Shown here in pieces: positions 1-8,464 of a stretch of DNA of 35,722 nucleotides. Source of the stretch: an uncultured Ruminococcus sp. (GTDB lineage: Bacteria; Bacillota; Clostridia; Oscillospirales; Ruminococcaceae); NCBI GenBank assembly GCA_900545345.1, contig UQYQ01000023.1:1-35722 (forward strand), written 5' to 3'. Position numbers and translations under genes: made by a program. Below the pieces are notes generated by a model that was given only the letters and a program-made list of their open reading frames with translations, did no database searches and had not been told where the DNA came from. Each line of letters begins with the position of its first letter. Positions within the stretch are counted from its first letter, which is position 1.

Positions 1-26
1 GCTCCGGCGGCTTTTCAAAGACCGTT

Positions 27-46
27 TGGTTAGCTTTGGCTAACTA
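27..46. promoter_or_regulatory. DtxR-type palindrome (box A) before the first ABC pair
   Basis: The palindrome GTTAGC-TTTG-GCTAAC (29-44) has the core TTAG-N6-CTAA and lies 29 bp before the TTG start at 73. The same core recurs at five other leaders in this window, and a DtxR/MntR repressor is encoded at 16122. The bases before it (GC-rich GCTCCGGCGGC then CTTTTC) look like the right half of a hairpin plus T-run cut by the window edge. That this is an iron-repressor operator is inferred from resemblance to DtxR-family sites. Confidence 0.6.
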
Positions 47-72
47 AAAAACAAAATCAAGGAGGAACCGTT

Positions 73-1848
73 TTGAAAAAGCAATCCAATCTGTCCCGCC
101 TGCTGGATTACGCGGGGACATACCGAATCCTAAGCTATCTTTCGTGGGTGCTTGCCGCCGCCGGCGCACTGTTGGCGCTGGTGCCGTTTTGGTACATCTG
201 GCGCATCCTGCGGGAGGTCATCGAGGTTGCGCCGAACTATGAAAACGCCGTCCATGTGACGCACTACGGCTGGATGGCGGTGGCGTTTGCCTTTGCCGCC
301 GTGCTTACCTACATCGCGGGGCTGATGTGCTCGCATCTTGCGGCGTTCCGCATCGCCACCAATCTGCGCCTTGCCATGACGAAGCACATTGCCACGCTTC
401 CGCTTGGGGAAATCAGGCAGTTCGGCAGCGGCAAGCTGCGCCGCACGATTTCGGAAACGACCGGCGCAACAGAAACCTATCTTGCCCATCAGCTTCCCGA
501 TATGGCAGGAGCGATTACAACGCCGCTCGGTATGATTGTTATGCTTTTCTTGTTTGACTGGCGGTTCGGATTAATCTGCCTTGTGCCGGTTGTTCTCGGC
601 TTTGCGGCAATGTTCAAAATGGCGGGACCCGGCATGGCTGAGGATATGAAAAACTATCAAAACGCTCTGGCGGATATGAATAACCAAGCGGTGGAATATG
701 TACGAGGCGTTCCGGTAGTAAAAACTTTCGGTCAAACCGTACATACCTTCAAACGCTTCAGGGGTTCTATAGACAGCTACTATAAATTCTGTATCGCCTA
801 TTGCAAAAAGTGCCGTATGCCGATGCTTATGTATACCGTTTTTATTAATAGTGCCTTTGCCTTTTTAATCACGCTGGCGCTGATTCTTGCAGGCGGCGAA
901 GCCGTATCGCAGTCTTTGCTGCTCAGCTTCATTTTCTATGTGATTTTCACGCCTGTAATCGCTACATCCATGACAAAGGTTTTGTTTATGAGCGAAAACG
1001 GAATGGTGGTAAACGACGCACTTACCCGTATTCATTTGATACTTGATCTGAAACCGCTTCCCGATGCACCGAAAACGGAATCACCTAAGGATAACTCGGT
1101 GGAATTCAAGAATGTTTCTTTCCGATACAGCAAGGCGAAAAACGATGCGATCAGAAATGTTTCCTTTAAGGTACATTCGGGTGAAACCGTCGCACTTGTC
1201 GGACCGTCAGGCGGCGGTAAATCTACTGCCGCAGGGCTTATTTCACGGTTTTGGGATACAACAGGCGGTGAAATCAAGGTCGGCGGCGTAAATGTAAAGC
1301 ATATCAAAAAATCCGAGTTGATGGAAACCGTGTCCTATGTTTTTCAGGACAGCAGACTCTTAAAGACCTCCATTCTTGAAAATGTGAGACTTGCAAAGCC
1401 GAACGCTTCCCGCAAAGAAGCAGAAAACGCTCTGCATAAGGCACAGTGCGACGATATTATCGCTAAACTCCCTGACGGTATTGATACGGTAATCGGCACT
1501 AAAGGCGTTTATCTTTCGGGCGGCGAGCAGCAGCGTATTGCCATTGCCCGTGTAATGCTGAAAGACGCACCGATCGTTGTTTTGGATGAAGCAACTGCCT
1601 TTGCCGATCCTGAAAACGAATCCCTTGTACAGCGTGCTTTTGAGGAGCTGTCAAAGGATAAAACAGTGATTATGATTGCACACCGTTTAACTACGGTTAG
1701 AAATGCTGACAGGATATTTGTATTAAAAGACGGAAAAATCGAGGAATCCGGTACACACAATCAGCTGTCACAAAGTGATGGTTTGTATGCGAAAATGTGG
1801 CAGGATTATCAGACTTCGATTGGCTGGAAGGTTGGAGGTGCAATATGA
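73..1848 (+). CDS. ABC transporter permease/ATPase, IrtA/YbtP-like half of a heterodimer
   Basis: This 591-residue fused transporter half has six-helix ABC exporter-fold membrane segments over about residues 15-320 and a nucleotide-binding domain from about 345. The Walker A GPSGGGKST lies near 377 and the signature LSGGEQQRI near 480. The Walker B end LDEAT is followed by AFADPENE, where most exporters have S-LD. The start is TTG at 73, preceded by a strong GGAGG at 61-65. The stop overlaps the start of the next transporter half (ATGA), so the two surely form a heterodimer. In this fold, IrtAB and YbtPQ import ferric siderophores. The DtxR-like box upstream fits an iron role, but the substrate is inferred. 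The first ~550 bp are clearly richer in GC than the rest of the gene. Confidence 0.85.
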   Translation: MKKQSNLSRLLDYAGTYRILSYLSWVLAAAGALLALVPFWYIWRILREVIEVAPNYENAVHVTHYGWMAVAFAFAAVLTYIAGLMCSHLAAFRIATNLRLAMTKHIATLPLGEIRQFGSGKLRRTISETTGATETYLAHQLPDMAGAITTPLGMIVMLFLFDWRFGLICLVPVVLGFAAMFKMAGPGMAEDMKNYQNALADMNNQAVEYVRGVPVVKTFGQTVHTFKRFRGSIDSYYKFCIAYCKKCRMPMLMYTVFINSAFAFLITLALILAGGEAVSQSLLLSFIFYVIFTPVIATSMTKVLFMSENGMVVNDALTRIHLILDLKPLPDAPKTESPKDNSVEFKNVSFRYSKAKNDAIRNVSFKVHSGETVALVGPSGGGKSTAAGLISRFWDTTGGEIKVGGVNVKHIKKSELMETVSYVFQDSRLLKTSILENVRLAKPNASRKEAENALHKAQCDDIIAKLPDGIDTVIGTKGVYLSGGEQQRIAIARVMLKDAPIVVLDEATAFADPENESLVQRAFEELSKDKTVIMIAHRLTTVRNADRIFVLKDGKIEESGTHNQLSQSDGLYAKMWQDYQTSIGWKVGGAI

Positions 1849-3578
1849 TAAACAGAATAATGAAACGGTTTGCACTCTCAAGAGAAGGTGCAAAGGGACT
1901 TGTGATTGCAACTATGGCGTGTACGGTTGCGGATCTTGTACTGATGTTCCCTGTAGGATTGCTGTACTTTTTAGTGAATGATTTTATGGACGGACCGATA
2001 CCGAAAGGTCACTATGTATCATACGGAATCGGAATCGTTGCCGCACTTTTATTGATTTTTCTCTCGGAGTATTGGAAATATAACGCCACATACTTCTCCA
2101 CTTACAGAGAATCAGGTAAATGCAGAATCCGTTTGGCGGAAAAGCTGCGTAAGCTCCCTCTTTCTTTCTTCGGGAAAAAAGACCTTGCGGATCTGACGAA
2201 TACCATGCTCGGAGATGTGGCAACGACAGAGCAGATGTTTTCCCACTATGTACCGCAGTATTACGCCTCGATTCTTTCTACTTGCATCATTGCTATCAGC
2301 CTGTTTTTCTATGATTGGCGGCTTGCACTTGCCGCACTGTGGGTTCTGCCTGTAGCGCTTTTGATCGTCGGTCTTTCCAAAAAGGCACAGAATTATTTTA
2401 CCCGCAAGCAAAATCAGGCTCAAATTGCCGTGCAGGATGGTATTCAGGAGTGCCTGGAAACTGTCCGTGATCTGAAAAGCAACAATGCGGAAAAAGAATA
2501 TTTGGACGGGTTGTATCAAAAAATTGACGTTTTAGAAGGCAGACACATCAAAAGCGAATTCGGCAGCGCTATGTTCGTCGTACCGGCGCAGATGATTTTA
2601 AAACTGGGTATTGCCTCTGTAGCGCTTGCAGGCAGTATTCTGCTAATTGACGGTACGATTTCTTTAATTACTTTTTTTATGTTCCTGCTTGTGGTGTCAA
2701 GACTTTATGAACCTATGTCTTTCGCCTTGCAAAATTTAGCGGCGATGAATTCCCTGCAAATTAACATTGACCGTATGAATGAAATTGAAAACTGCAAGGA
2801 GCAAAATGGTAAAAAGGAATTCAACCCAAAGGGTTATGATATTGCGTTTGAAAATGTAGGGTTTTCCTACAACAGCGAGGAAACAGTGCTTCAAAATGTA
2901 TCATTTACGACAAAGCAAGGCGAAGTAACAGCGCTGATTGGTCCGTCAGGCGGAGGTAAATCTACTGCGGCGAAGTTAGCGGCAAGATTCTGGGATGCAG
3001 ACAATGGAAAAATCACCGTAGGCAGCGTAGATGTAGCCTCTGTTGATCCCGAACAGCTTTTGACCGCATTCTCTATTGTGTTCCAAGATGTAACGCTCTT
3101 TAACGATACTGTCATTGAAAATGTCCGAATCGGCAGAAAGGACGCAACAGATGAGGAAGTCATAGAAGCGGCGAGAATGGCAAACTGTGAAGAATTTGTG
3201 GAAAAGCTTCCCGATAAATGGAACAGCAACATTGGGGAAAACGGCAGCTCCCTTTCAGGAGGTGAGCGACAGCGAATTTCCATTGCACGGGCGTTCTTAA
3301 AAGATGCTCCTATTATTCTGCTGGACGAAGCCACCGCTTCTCTTGATGTGGAAAACGAGACGGCAATCCAGTCTGCGCTCTCACGCCTGATCAAAGATAA
3401 AACCGTTCTTTTAATAGCGCACCGAATGCGTACTGTTGCCGGTGCGGATAAGGTGGTTGTTCTGTCAGATGGAAGAGTGAAAGAACAGGGACAGCCGGAT
3501 AAACTGCTTGCAAAGAATGGTATCTATACCCGTATGGTTAAGTTGCAAATTGAGAGTCAAAGCTGGTCAATTGAATAA
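1845..3578 (+). CDS. ABC transporter permease/ATPase, IrtB/YbtQ-like partner half
   Basis: This 577-residue partner of the preceding gene starts at ATG 1845, behind GGAGGTG, and overlaps the upstream stop by four bases. An earlier in-frame ATG at 1797 lies inside the previous gene and lacks a ribosome site. Membrane segments cover about residues 15-300. The ATPase domain has Walker A GPSGGGKST near 365, signature LSGGERQRI near 470 and a regular Walker B/D-loop IILLDEATASLD, so this half keeps a canonical D-loop while its partner does not. It is expected to work with the first half in the membrane to move an iron chelate or related compound. A clear hairpin terminator follows at 3587-3629, closing a two-gene operon. 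Confidence 0.85.
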   Translation: MINRIMKRFALSREGAKGLVIATMACTVADLVLMFPVGLLYFLVNDFMDGPIPKGHYVSYGIGIVAALLLIFLSEYWKYNATYFSTYRESGKCRIRLAEKLRKLPLSFFGKKDLADLTNTMLGDVATTEQMFSHYVPQYYASILSTCIIAISLFFYDWRLALAALWVLPVALLIVGLSKKAQNYFTRKQNQAQIAVQDGIQECLETVRDLKSNNAEKEYLDGLYQKIDVLEGRHIKSEFGSAMFVVPAQMILKLGIASVALAGSILLIDGTISLITFFMFLLVVSRLYEPMSFALQNLAAMNSLQINIDRMNEIENCKEQNGKKEFNPKGYDIAFENVGFSYNSEETVLQNVSFTTKQGEVTALIGPSGGGKSTAAKLAARFWDADNGKITVGSVDVASVDPEQLLTAFSIVFQDVTLFNDTVIENVRIGRKDATDEEVIEAARMANCEEFVEKLPDKWNSNIGENGSSLSGGERQRISIARAFLKDAPIILLDEATASLDVENETAIQSALSRLIKDKTVLLIAHRMRTVAGADKVVVLSDGRVKEQGQPDKLLAKNGIYTRMVKLQIESQSWSIE

Positions 3579-3586
3579 TGTAACAC

Positions 3587-3629
3587 AGAACAGAGTCGGA
3601 TTAAAAGCAACCGGTTCTGTTCTTTTTTC
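3587..3629 (+). terminator. Intrinsic terminator of the first ABC pair
   Basis: Arms AGAACAGA (3587-3594) and TCTGTTCT (3616-3623) can pair, with further GG/CC pairing inside, and are followed by a run of T (3623-3628). It lies 9 bp after the stop codon. Confidence 0.75.
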
Positions 3630-3659
3630 TGAATTTTTTGCAAATTTATTAAAGGTATA

Positions 3660-3768
3660 TTGACAAACAGGAGTTTTCTATGTTATACTAAAACATCAGA
3701 GTTAGCAACCGCTAATTAATGGCGGTTGTTTTTCTTTAAGCTATTAGTTAGTTATTGCTAACTAATAG
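3660..3768 (+). promoter_or_regulatory. Promoter and double-box leader of the methyltransferase-HMA-ABC operon
   Basis: A sigma-A type promoter, TTGACA (3660-3665), 18-bp spacer, TATACT (3684-3689), is followed at the predicted start site by box B1 (GTTAGC-AACC-GCTAAT, 3701-3716). The right half of B1 also forms one arm of a hairpin (CAACCGC 3706-3712 with GCGGTTG 3722-3728) that is followed by TTTTTCTTT. Box B2 comes next (3741-3768), a perfect palindrome with 11-bp arms and a TTAG-N6-CTAA centre. The gene start is 25 bp further on. The arrangement suggests repression at the start site plus either attenuation or a roadblock; this is inference. Confidence 0.65.
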
Positions 3769-3792
3769 TGCTTTTAGGAGGTAATACGCGGT

Positions 3793-4404
3793 ATGACTGA
3801 TAACAAAATCTTTTGGAATAAATGGGCAAAAAGGTACGATCGTGCGATGTCGGGTGACAGCAAAATGTACGCACAGATTGTAACTCGAATAAAAAAGAAA
3901 TTGAATCGCAATATGACCGTACTGGAGCTTGCCTGTGGAACGGGACTATTGTCAGTGCAGCTTGCAGGCAGCGTAAAAATGATGGAAGCAACTGATTTTT
4001 CCAATGAAATGATTAGACAAGCTAAGGAAAAATCTCAATCTGTCCGCCTGCACTTTTCAGTTCAAGATGCAACGAATCTGCCGTATGCTTCCGAAACATT
4101 TGATACGGTGATAATATCCAATGCGCTGCATATTATGCCGTATCCGCAGAAAGCACTGTCGGAAATCCACCGTGTACTTAAACAAAATGGAATTTTAATT
4201 GCACCTACCTTCACTGCAGCGGGTAGTTTGCTAAGCAGAATAAAAATACGGATGATGGAACTTTCCGGATTTAAGGTGTTTCATAAATGGACGCCGGAAG
4301 AATACATAAATTTTTTAGAAAATAACGGTTTTACAGTAACCGACAGTGAAATATGCAAAGGCGGGCTTACCTTAACTTATACTGAAGCCAAGATAAAGGA
4401 GTGA
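3793..4404 (+). CDS. Class I SAM-dependent methyltransferase (UbiE/Methyltransf_11 type)
   Basis: This 203-residue protein starts at ATG 3793 behind a strong GGAGGT. It shows the SAM-binding motif I LELACGTG near residues 44-51, an acidic residue at the end of strand 2 (ATDFSNEM), the motif DATNLPYASETFDTVI and a post-motif HRVLKQNGILI, all typical of Methyltransf_11/UbiE-like enzymes. The substrate cannot be read from sequence. It is the first gene of an iron-box-controlled operon with a metal-binding HMA protein and an ABC exporter, and its stop lies 5 bp before the HMA start. Tetrapyrrole, metallophore or membrane-quinone modification are all possible. Confidence 0.8.
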   Translation: MTDNKIFWNKWAKRYDRAMSGDSKMYAQIVTRIKKKLNRNMTVLELACGTGLLSVQLAGSVKMMEATDFSNEMIRQAKEKSQSVRLHFSVQDATNLPYASETFDTVIISNALHIMPYPQKALSEIHRVLKQNGILIAPTFTAAGSLLSRIKIRMMELSGFKVFHKWTPEEYINFLENNGFTVTDSEICKGGLTLTYTEAKIKE

Positions 4405-4409
4405 TATAT

Positions 4410-4664
4410 ATGTTAAAAATTACATTGAAAATCGACGGGATGATGTGCGGTATGTGCGAAAGCCATATCAATGATACGATACGAAAAAATTTTGCGGTAA
4501 AAAAGGTTACTTCTTCCCACAGCAAAGGAAAAACAGAAATTATTACAGAAAAACCTATACCGGAAGAAAATTTGCGAAAAGCAATCGGTGATACGGGATA
4601 CACGCTTGCCAATATGCAGATCGAAGCCTATGAGAAAAAGGGCTTCTCACTGTTCCGTAAATAA
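4410..4664 (+). CDS. Small heavy-metal-associated (HMA) domain protein
   Basis: This 84-residue protein has the ferredoxin-like HMA fold pattern: LKITLKIDGMMCGMCESHI at the N-terminus with the metal-binding CGMC, and a C-terminal half ending in a conserved GDTGY-type loop. ATG at 4410 is chosen over the GTG at 4401 because AAAGGAG sits 8 bp upstream of it. The gene follows the methyltransferase by 5 bp and precedes the ABC ATPase by 18 bp. HMA proteins of this size usually carry Cu(I) or another soft metal. Iron-box control is unusual for a copper chaperone. A C-terminal tail of about 15 residues (EAYEKKGFSLFRK end) extends past the usual fold. Confidence 0.8.
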   Translation: MLKITLKIDGMMCGMCESHINDTIRKNFAVKKVTSSHSKGKTEIITEKPIPEENLRKAIGDTGYTLANMQIEAYEKKGFSLFRK

Positions 4665-4682
4665 GAAAGGAGTGATTTAACT

Positions 4683-5399
4683 ATGTCAGAGCAAGAAAAG
4701 AAATTTTTGGAGATAGTCGATTTAAAAAAGTCCTTCGGCAGTGGAGATACAAAGCAGGAGGTTTTGCGCGGACTTAGTTTTTCCGTTGCAAAAGGTGAAT
4801 TCTGTGTTCTTCTCGGTCCTTCGGGTTCGGGAAAATCCACTTTGCTGAATATTATCGGCGGTATCGACAGTGCGGATTCGGGTTATATTTCCATAAACGG
4901 AGATAAACTTGAAGATTTGGACGAAAAGCGGCTGACGCAGTATCGCCGTAAGCATCTCGGCTATGTATTTCAGTTATACAATTTAATCGGAAATCTCAAT
5001 GTAAAAGAAAATATCGAGGTAGGAGCATATCTGTCGGATAATTCATTGGATATCGACGATCTGCTGAATACGCTCGGCCTTTACGAGCATCGGCATAAAC
5101 TGCCGAATCAGCTTTCGGGCGGACAGCAGCAGCGCGTTTCCATCGGTAGGGCGATAGTCAAAAATCCCGATATTCTTTTGTGCGACGAGCCTACGGGTGC
5201 ACTGGACTATACCACTTCAAAAGAGATTTTAAAGCTGATTGAAGATATCAATCAGAAGTACAAAAATACGGTAATTATGGTAACGCACAATGAAGCGATA
5301 AAAGGTATGGCGGATCATGTAATAAAGCTTAGAGACGGTATGGTCCGTCGCAACGAGATTAACACGAATAAAATATCGGCTTCAGAACTCGAGTGGTAA
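4683..5399 (+). CDS. ABC transporter ATPase, LolD/MacB type
   Basis: This 238-residue ATPase has Walker A GPSGSGKST near residue 45, the family-typical LSGGQQQRVSIGRA near 144 and Walker B ILLCDEPTGALDYTTS. The DEPTGALD string is a hallmark of the MacB/LolD/HrtA group, which works with FtsX-type permeases. It starts at ATG 4683 behind AAAGGAG. The permease gene follows after 13 bp. The group includes haem exporters (HrtBA), antimicrobial-peptide exporters and lipoprotein-release systems; membership of an iron-box operon makes haem or metal-complex efflux a reasonable guess. Confidence 0.85.
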   Translation: MSEQEKKFLEIVDLKKSFGSGDTKQEVLRGLSFSVAKGEFCVLLGPSGSGKSTLLNIIGGIDSADSGYISINGDKLEDLDEKRLTQYRRKHLGYVFQLYNLIGNLNVKENIEVGAYLSDNSLDIDDLLNTLGLYEHRHKLPNQLSGGQQQRVSIGRAIVKNPDILLCDEPTGALDYTTSKEILKLIEDINQKYKNTVIMVTHNEAIKGMADHVIKLRDGMVRRNEINTNKISASELEW

Positions 5400-5412
5400 G
5401 GAGTGGGCGGAT

Positions 5413-8142
5413 ATGAAAAAACAAAAAGTTAAAAATCCGCTTCGTCGCAGGATATCACGGGAACTCCTCGGCGACTGGAAAAAGTATCTTGTTGTCAGTC
5501 TTTTTCTTATTCTTACAATCGGATTTGTTTCGGGAATGTATGTTGCCAATGAAAGTATGATGACCGCGGCAAACGAGGGCGTTACGAAATATAAGTTAGA
5601 GGACGGACATTTTGAGCTTGAAAGCAAAGCGGATGCCGAATTGCTCGCAAAGATAGCTCGCGGCGAGAAGGCAGATGTAAAAGCTTATTATCTGGATAAA
5701 GGAAAGACCGAGCTTGACGAAAAAATCGAGGATGAATTTAAGACCGAATTTAAAAAAGAATTTGATTCGGAATTTGTGAAAGAATTTGATTTATCCTTTA
5801 AAAAGCAGATTAAAAACTCCTTATTAGCACAGGAGTTGGACGAAAACACTGTTACTGCTATGCTTCCGACAGCAATCGCGCAGGCAAAAGCAAGCGGTGA
5901 ATATCAAACTGCCTATGATTCCGCCTACAAGAAAGAGTTTAAATCTGCCTATGATAGGGAATATAAAAAAGCTTATGATGAAGCATTGTATAAAATGACT
6001 GCCGAAGTCGATAAGAAATATGAGGACGCAGAAGAAAAATATGAATTGAACGATTCTTATTTTCAGCCTGTTCCGGTAACGGTTTACGAGAATTTCTACC
6101 GCAATGAGGACGAAGACAATAATAACGACGGCACAGCGGACGGTAATGTCCGTGTTTATGCGAAAACAGATAATATTAACTTAGCTTGTCTTTTGGACGG
6201 CTGGTTTCCCGAAACTGAAAATGAGATCGCAATTGACCGTATGCATGCAGACAATGTTGGCGTGAAAGTCGGGGATACTATTACAGTCGGCGAAAGAGAA
6301 TGGGTAGTTACGGGACTGATTGCCTATGTGAATTATTCTACTCTTCATGAAAAAAGCACCGATTTCATGTTCGACGCCTTGAAATTCAATGTGGCAATGG
6401 TCACAGATGACGGCTTCGCAAGGCTTGAAAATCCTGTTCATCACGCATATGCATGGCAGTATGTAAATTCACCTGTGGATGAAAAGGAAGAAAAGAAACT
6501 GTCGGATGATTTTATGAAAGCGCTGCTGACGCAGACCGTTGTAGACGAGAATAAGCTTTCCGACTATCTTCCTGCCTATGCCAATCAGGCTATTCATTTT
6601 GCAACGGATGATATGGGTTCGGACGAAGCAATGGGCGGCGTGCTTCTTGATATTCTTATTGTAATTATTGCCTTTATTTTCGCCGTAACCATCAGCAATA
6701 CCATTACAAAAGAATCGAAAACGATAGGAACACTGAGAGCGTCAGGATATACCCGACCGGAACTGATTAGGCATTATCTTGCTATGCCTGTAATCGTTAC
6801 GCTGTTTGCGGCGGCAGTCGGAAATCTGCTTGGATATACAATGTTCAAAAATGTGGTTGTTTCTATGTATTACAACAGTTACAGTCTGCCCGTGTATGAA
6901 ACTGTTTGGAATCCGACGGCATTCTTTAAGACTACGGTAATTCCGTTTTTGCTCATGTTTATTGTGAATCTCGTGGTTATCTGGAAAAAAATGAGGCATA
7001 CACCGCTTGAATTTCTGCGGCAGGATTTGAAAAAGAATAAGTGTAAAAAGGCAATTCGTCTGCCAAACTGGAAATTCTTCAGCCGTTTTCGTATGCGTAT
7101 TATCTTTCAGAACATTCCGAACTACCTGATTTTGTTTTTCGGCATTTTCTTTGTCTGTGTGATGCTGGCAATGGCAATCGGAATGCCCGATACTTTGGAT
7201 TACTACAAAGAAAATGCGGGTGATATGATGTTTGCGGACTATCAGTATGTTCTGACATCTTATGAGGATGAGGACTCAAAACCCATTACGACAACAAACG
7301 AAAACGCCGAAGCCTTTGCGATGAAATCGCTGCAAAGAAAAAGCGATGCGATTGATGAAGATATTTCAGTATATGGAATTGCAGACGGCAGCAACTATGT
7401 AGAAATCAATGACTTAGACGCTTTGGGAAAGAACCAAGTCTATATTTCAAACTCCTTTGCGGAAAAATACGGGATATCCGTAGGCGATATAATCTCGCTT
7501 AAAGAAAAATATGAAAATAAAAAGTACGAATTTAAAGTCGCAGGATTTTACGGCAAGTCTTTGAGCATTTCTGTGTTTATGCCTCTTAAACAGTTCCGCA
7601 CGGCATTTGATTTGAAGGAGGACGAATTTACCGGATACCTGTCCGATACGGAAATTACGGATATTTCGGAGGATCATATAGGGACGGTTATAACCGAACG
7701 GGATGTTACAAAAATGTGCGACCAGCTTGATCACTCCATGGGATCGTATATGCAGTATTTTCAGGTGCTTTGCATTTTGCTGTCAGCGGTGATGATTTAT
7801 CTGCTTACAAAGATTATCATCGAGAAAAACGAGAACGCCATTTCCATGACCAAAATTCTCGGTTATGAAAACGGCGAAATAGCAAAGCTGTATCTGCTTT
7901 CAACCTCTATTGTTTTGGTGGTTGCCGATGCAATCAGCGTTTTCCTCGGAAGTTTTGTTATGAGTGCGGCATGGAAATTGATTATGTCAGGTTACAGCGG
8001 TTGGTATACCTTTATTATGAATTCTTGGGGAGAGGCAAAGATGTTCCTGTTTGTGCTGATCGGATATCTTATCGTTTTAGGCTTTGATTTCAGAAGAATC
8101 AAAAAAATTGCGCTGGATAAAGCTTTGAAAAATGCAGAGTGA
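5413..8142 (+). CDS. FtsX-type ABC permease with a charged extracytoplasmic insert
   Basis: This 909-residue membrane protein has an N-terminal membrane segment at about residues 20-42. Two FtsX-type four-helix modules follow, one near 410-530 (with the conserved TIGTLRASGYTRPEL string) and one near 775-900 (SMTKILGYENGEI). A MacB-like periplasmic-type domain lies between about 215 and 390 and a second soluble section between about 595 and 740. Residues about 88-215 are a highly charged, probably helical stretch rich in Lys, Glu and aromatic residues spaced regularly. Small HrtB-like permeases lack such a section. It is the partner of the preceding ATPase. The operon has no obvious terminator within 30 bp of the stop. 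Confidence 0.85.
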   Translation: MKKQKVKNPLRRRISRELLGDWKKYLVVSLFLILTIGFVSGMYVANESMMTAANEGVTKYKLEDGHFELESKADAELLAKIARGEKADVKAYYLDKGKTELDEKIEDEFKTEFKKEFDSEFVKEFDLSFKKQIKNSLLAQELDENTVTAMLPTAIAQAKASGEYQTAYDSAYKKEFKSAYDREYKKAYDEALYKMTAEVDKKYEDAEEKYELNDSYFQPVPVTVYENFYRNEDEDNNNDGTADGNVRVYAKTDNINLACLLDGWFPETENEIAIDRMHADNVGVKVGDTITVGEREWVVTGLIAYVNYSTLHEKSTDFMFDALKFNVAMVTDDGFARLENPVHHAYAWQYVNSPVDEKEEKKLSDDFMKALLTQTVVDENKLSDYLPAYANQAIHFATDDMGSDEAMGGVLLDILIVIIAFIFAVTISNTITKESKTIGTLRASGYTRPELIRHYLAMPVIVTLFAAAVGNLLGYTMFKNVVVSMYYNSYSLPVYETVWNPTAFFKTTVIPFLLMFIVNLVVIWKKMRHTPLEFLRQDLKKNKCKKAIRLPNWKFFSRFRMRIIFQNIPNYLILFFGIFFVCVMLAMAIGMPDTLDYYKENAGDMMFADYQYVLTSYEDEDSKPITTTNENAEAFAMKSLQRKSDAIDEDISVYGIADGSNYVEINDLDALGKNQVYISNSFAEKYGISVGDIISLKEKYENKKYEFKVAGFYGKSLSISVFMPLKQFRTAFDLKEDEFTGYLSDTEITDISEDHIGTVITERDVTKMCDQLDHSMGSYMQYFQVLCILLSAVMIYLLTKIIIEKNENAISMTKILGYENGEIAKLYLLSTSIVLVVADAISVFLGSFVMSAAWKLIMSGYSGWYTFIMNSWGEAKMFLFVLIGYLIVLGFDFRRIKKIALDKALKNAE

Positions 8143-8159
8143 TAATGTGCATCAAAATA

Positions 8160-8360
8160 TTAAAAATGATAATACTCGCTGATTTCCACCTGCCGCTCGT
8201 ATTTCAGGATTGCGTCTGTACGGCGGTGCAGCTCGTCCGCTGTATGAATATAGTCGTTATGCTCGTGAAGCTTTAACTGCATACTGACCGGCAGAGAAAG
8301 AAAATAGCGGCGAGAGCTGCTGCTTTCACGGATTAATTGGTTTAAATTCTCATATCTCAA
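8160..8360 (-). CDS. Small hypothetical protein (66 residues)
   Basis: This minus-strand gene encodes a polar protein with ESSSSRRYFLSLP near the start and a Leu-His-Glu-rich middle (KLHEHNDYIHTADELHRR) likely to form an amphipathic helix. I choose TTG at 8360, preceded at 5 bp by GAGGTGA, over the longer GTG at 8369. It is convergent to the ABC permease gene, ending 18 bp from it. A 14-bp inverted repeat spans its start region. I do not recognise a characterised family. Its clean ribosome site and non-random composition argue for a real gene. Confidence 0.55.
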   Translation of the reverse strand: MRYENLNQLIRESSSSRRYFLSLPVSMQLKLHEHNDYIHTADELHRRTDAILKYERQVEISEYYHF

Positions 8361-8397
8361 TACAATCACCTCAATGATATTGTTTGAGATATGAGAA
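8347..8397 (-). promoter_or_regulatory. Inverted repeat enclosing the ribosome site of the small gene
   Basis: TTCTCATATCTCAA (8347-8360) and TTGAGATATGAGAA (8384-8397) are perfect 14-bp complements with a 23-bp loop. In the minus-strand message the downstream arm begins with the TTG start codon and the loop holds GAGGTGA, so the structure could control translation; it could equally be a DNA operator. Confidence 0.5.
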
Positions 8398-8464
8398 AAA
8401 GTATACGGATCGATTCTTTTTGAAAGAGGATAATATTGTGACAGTTGAAGCGTTTTAAGGAATA

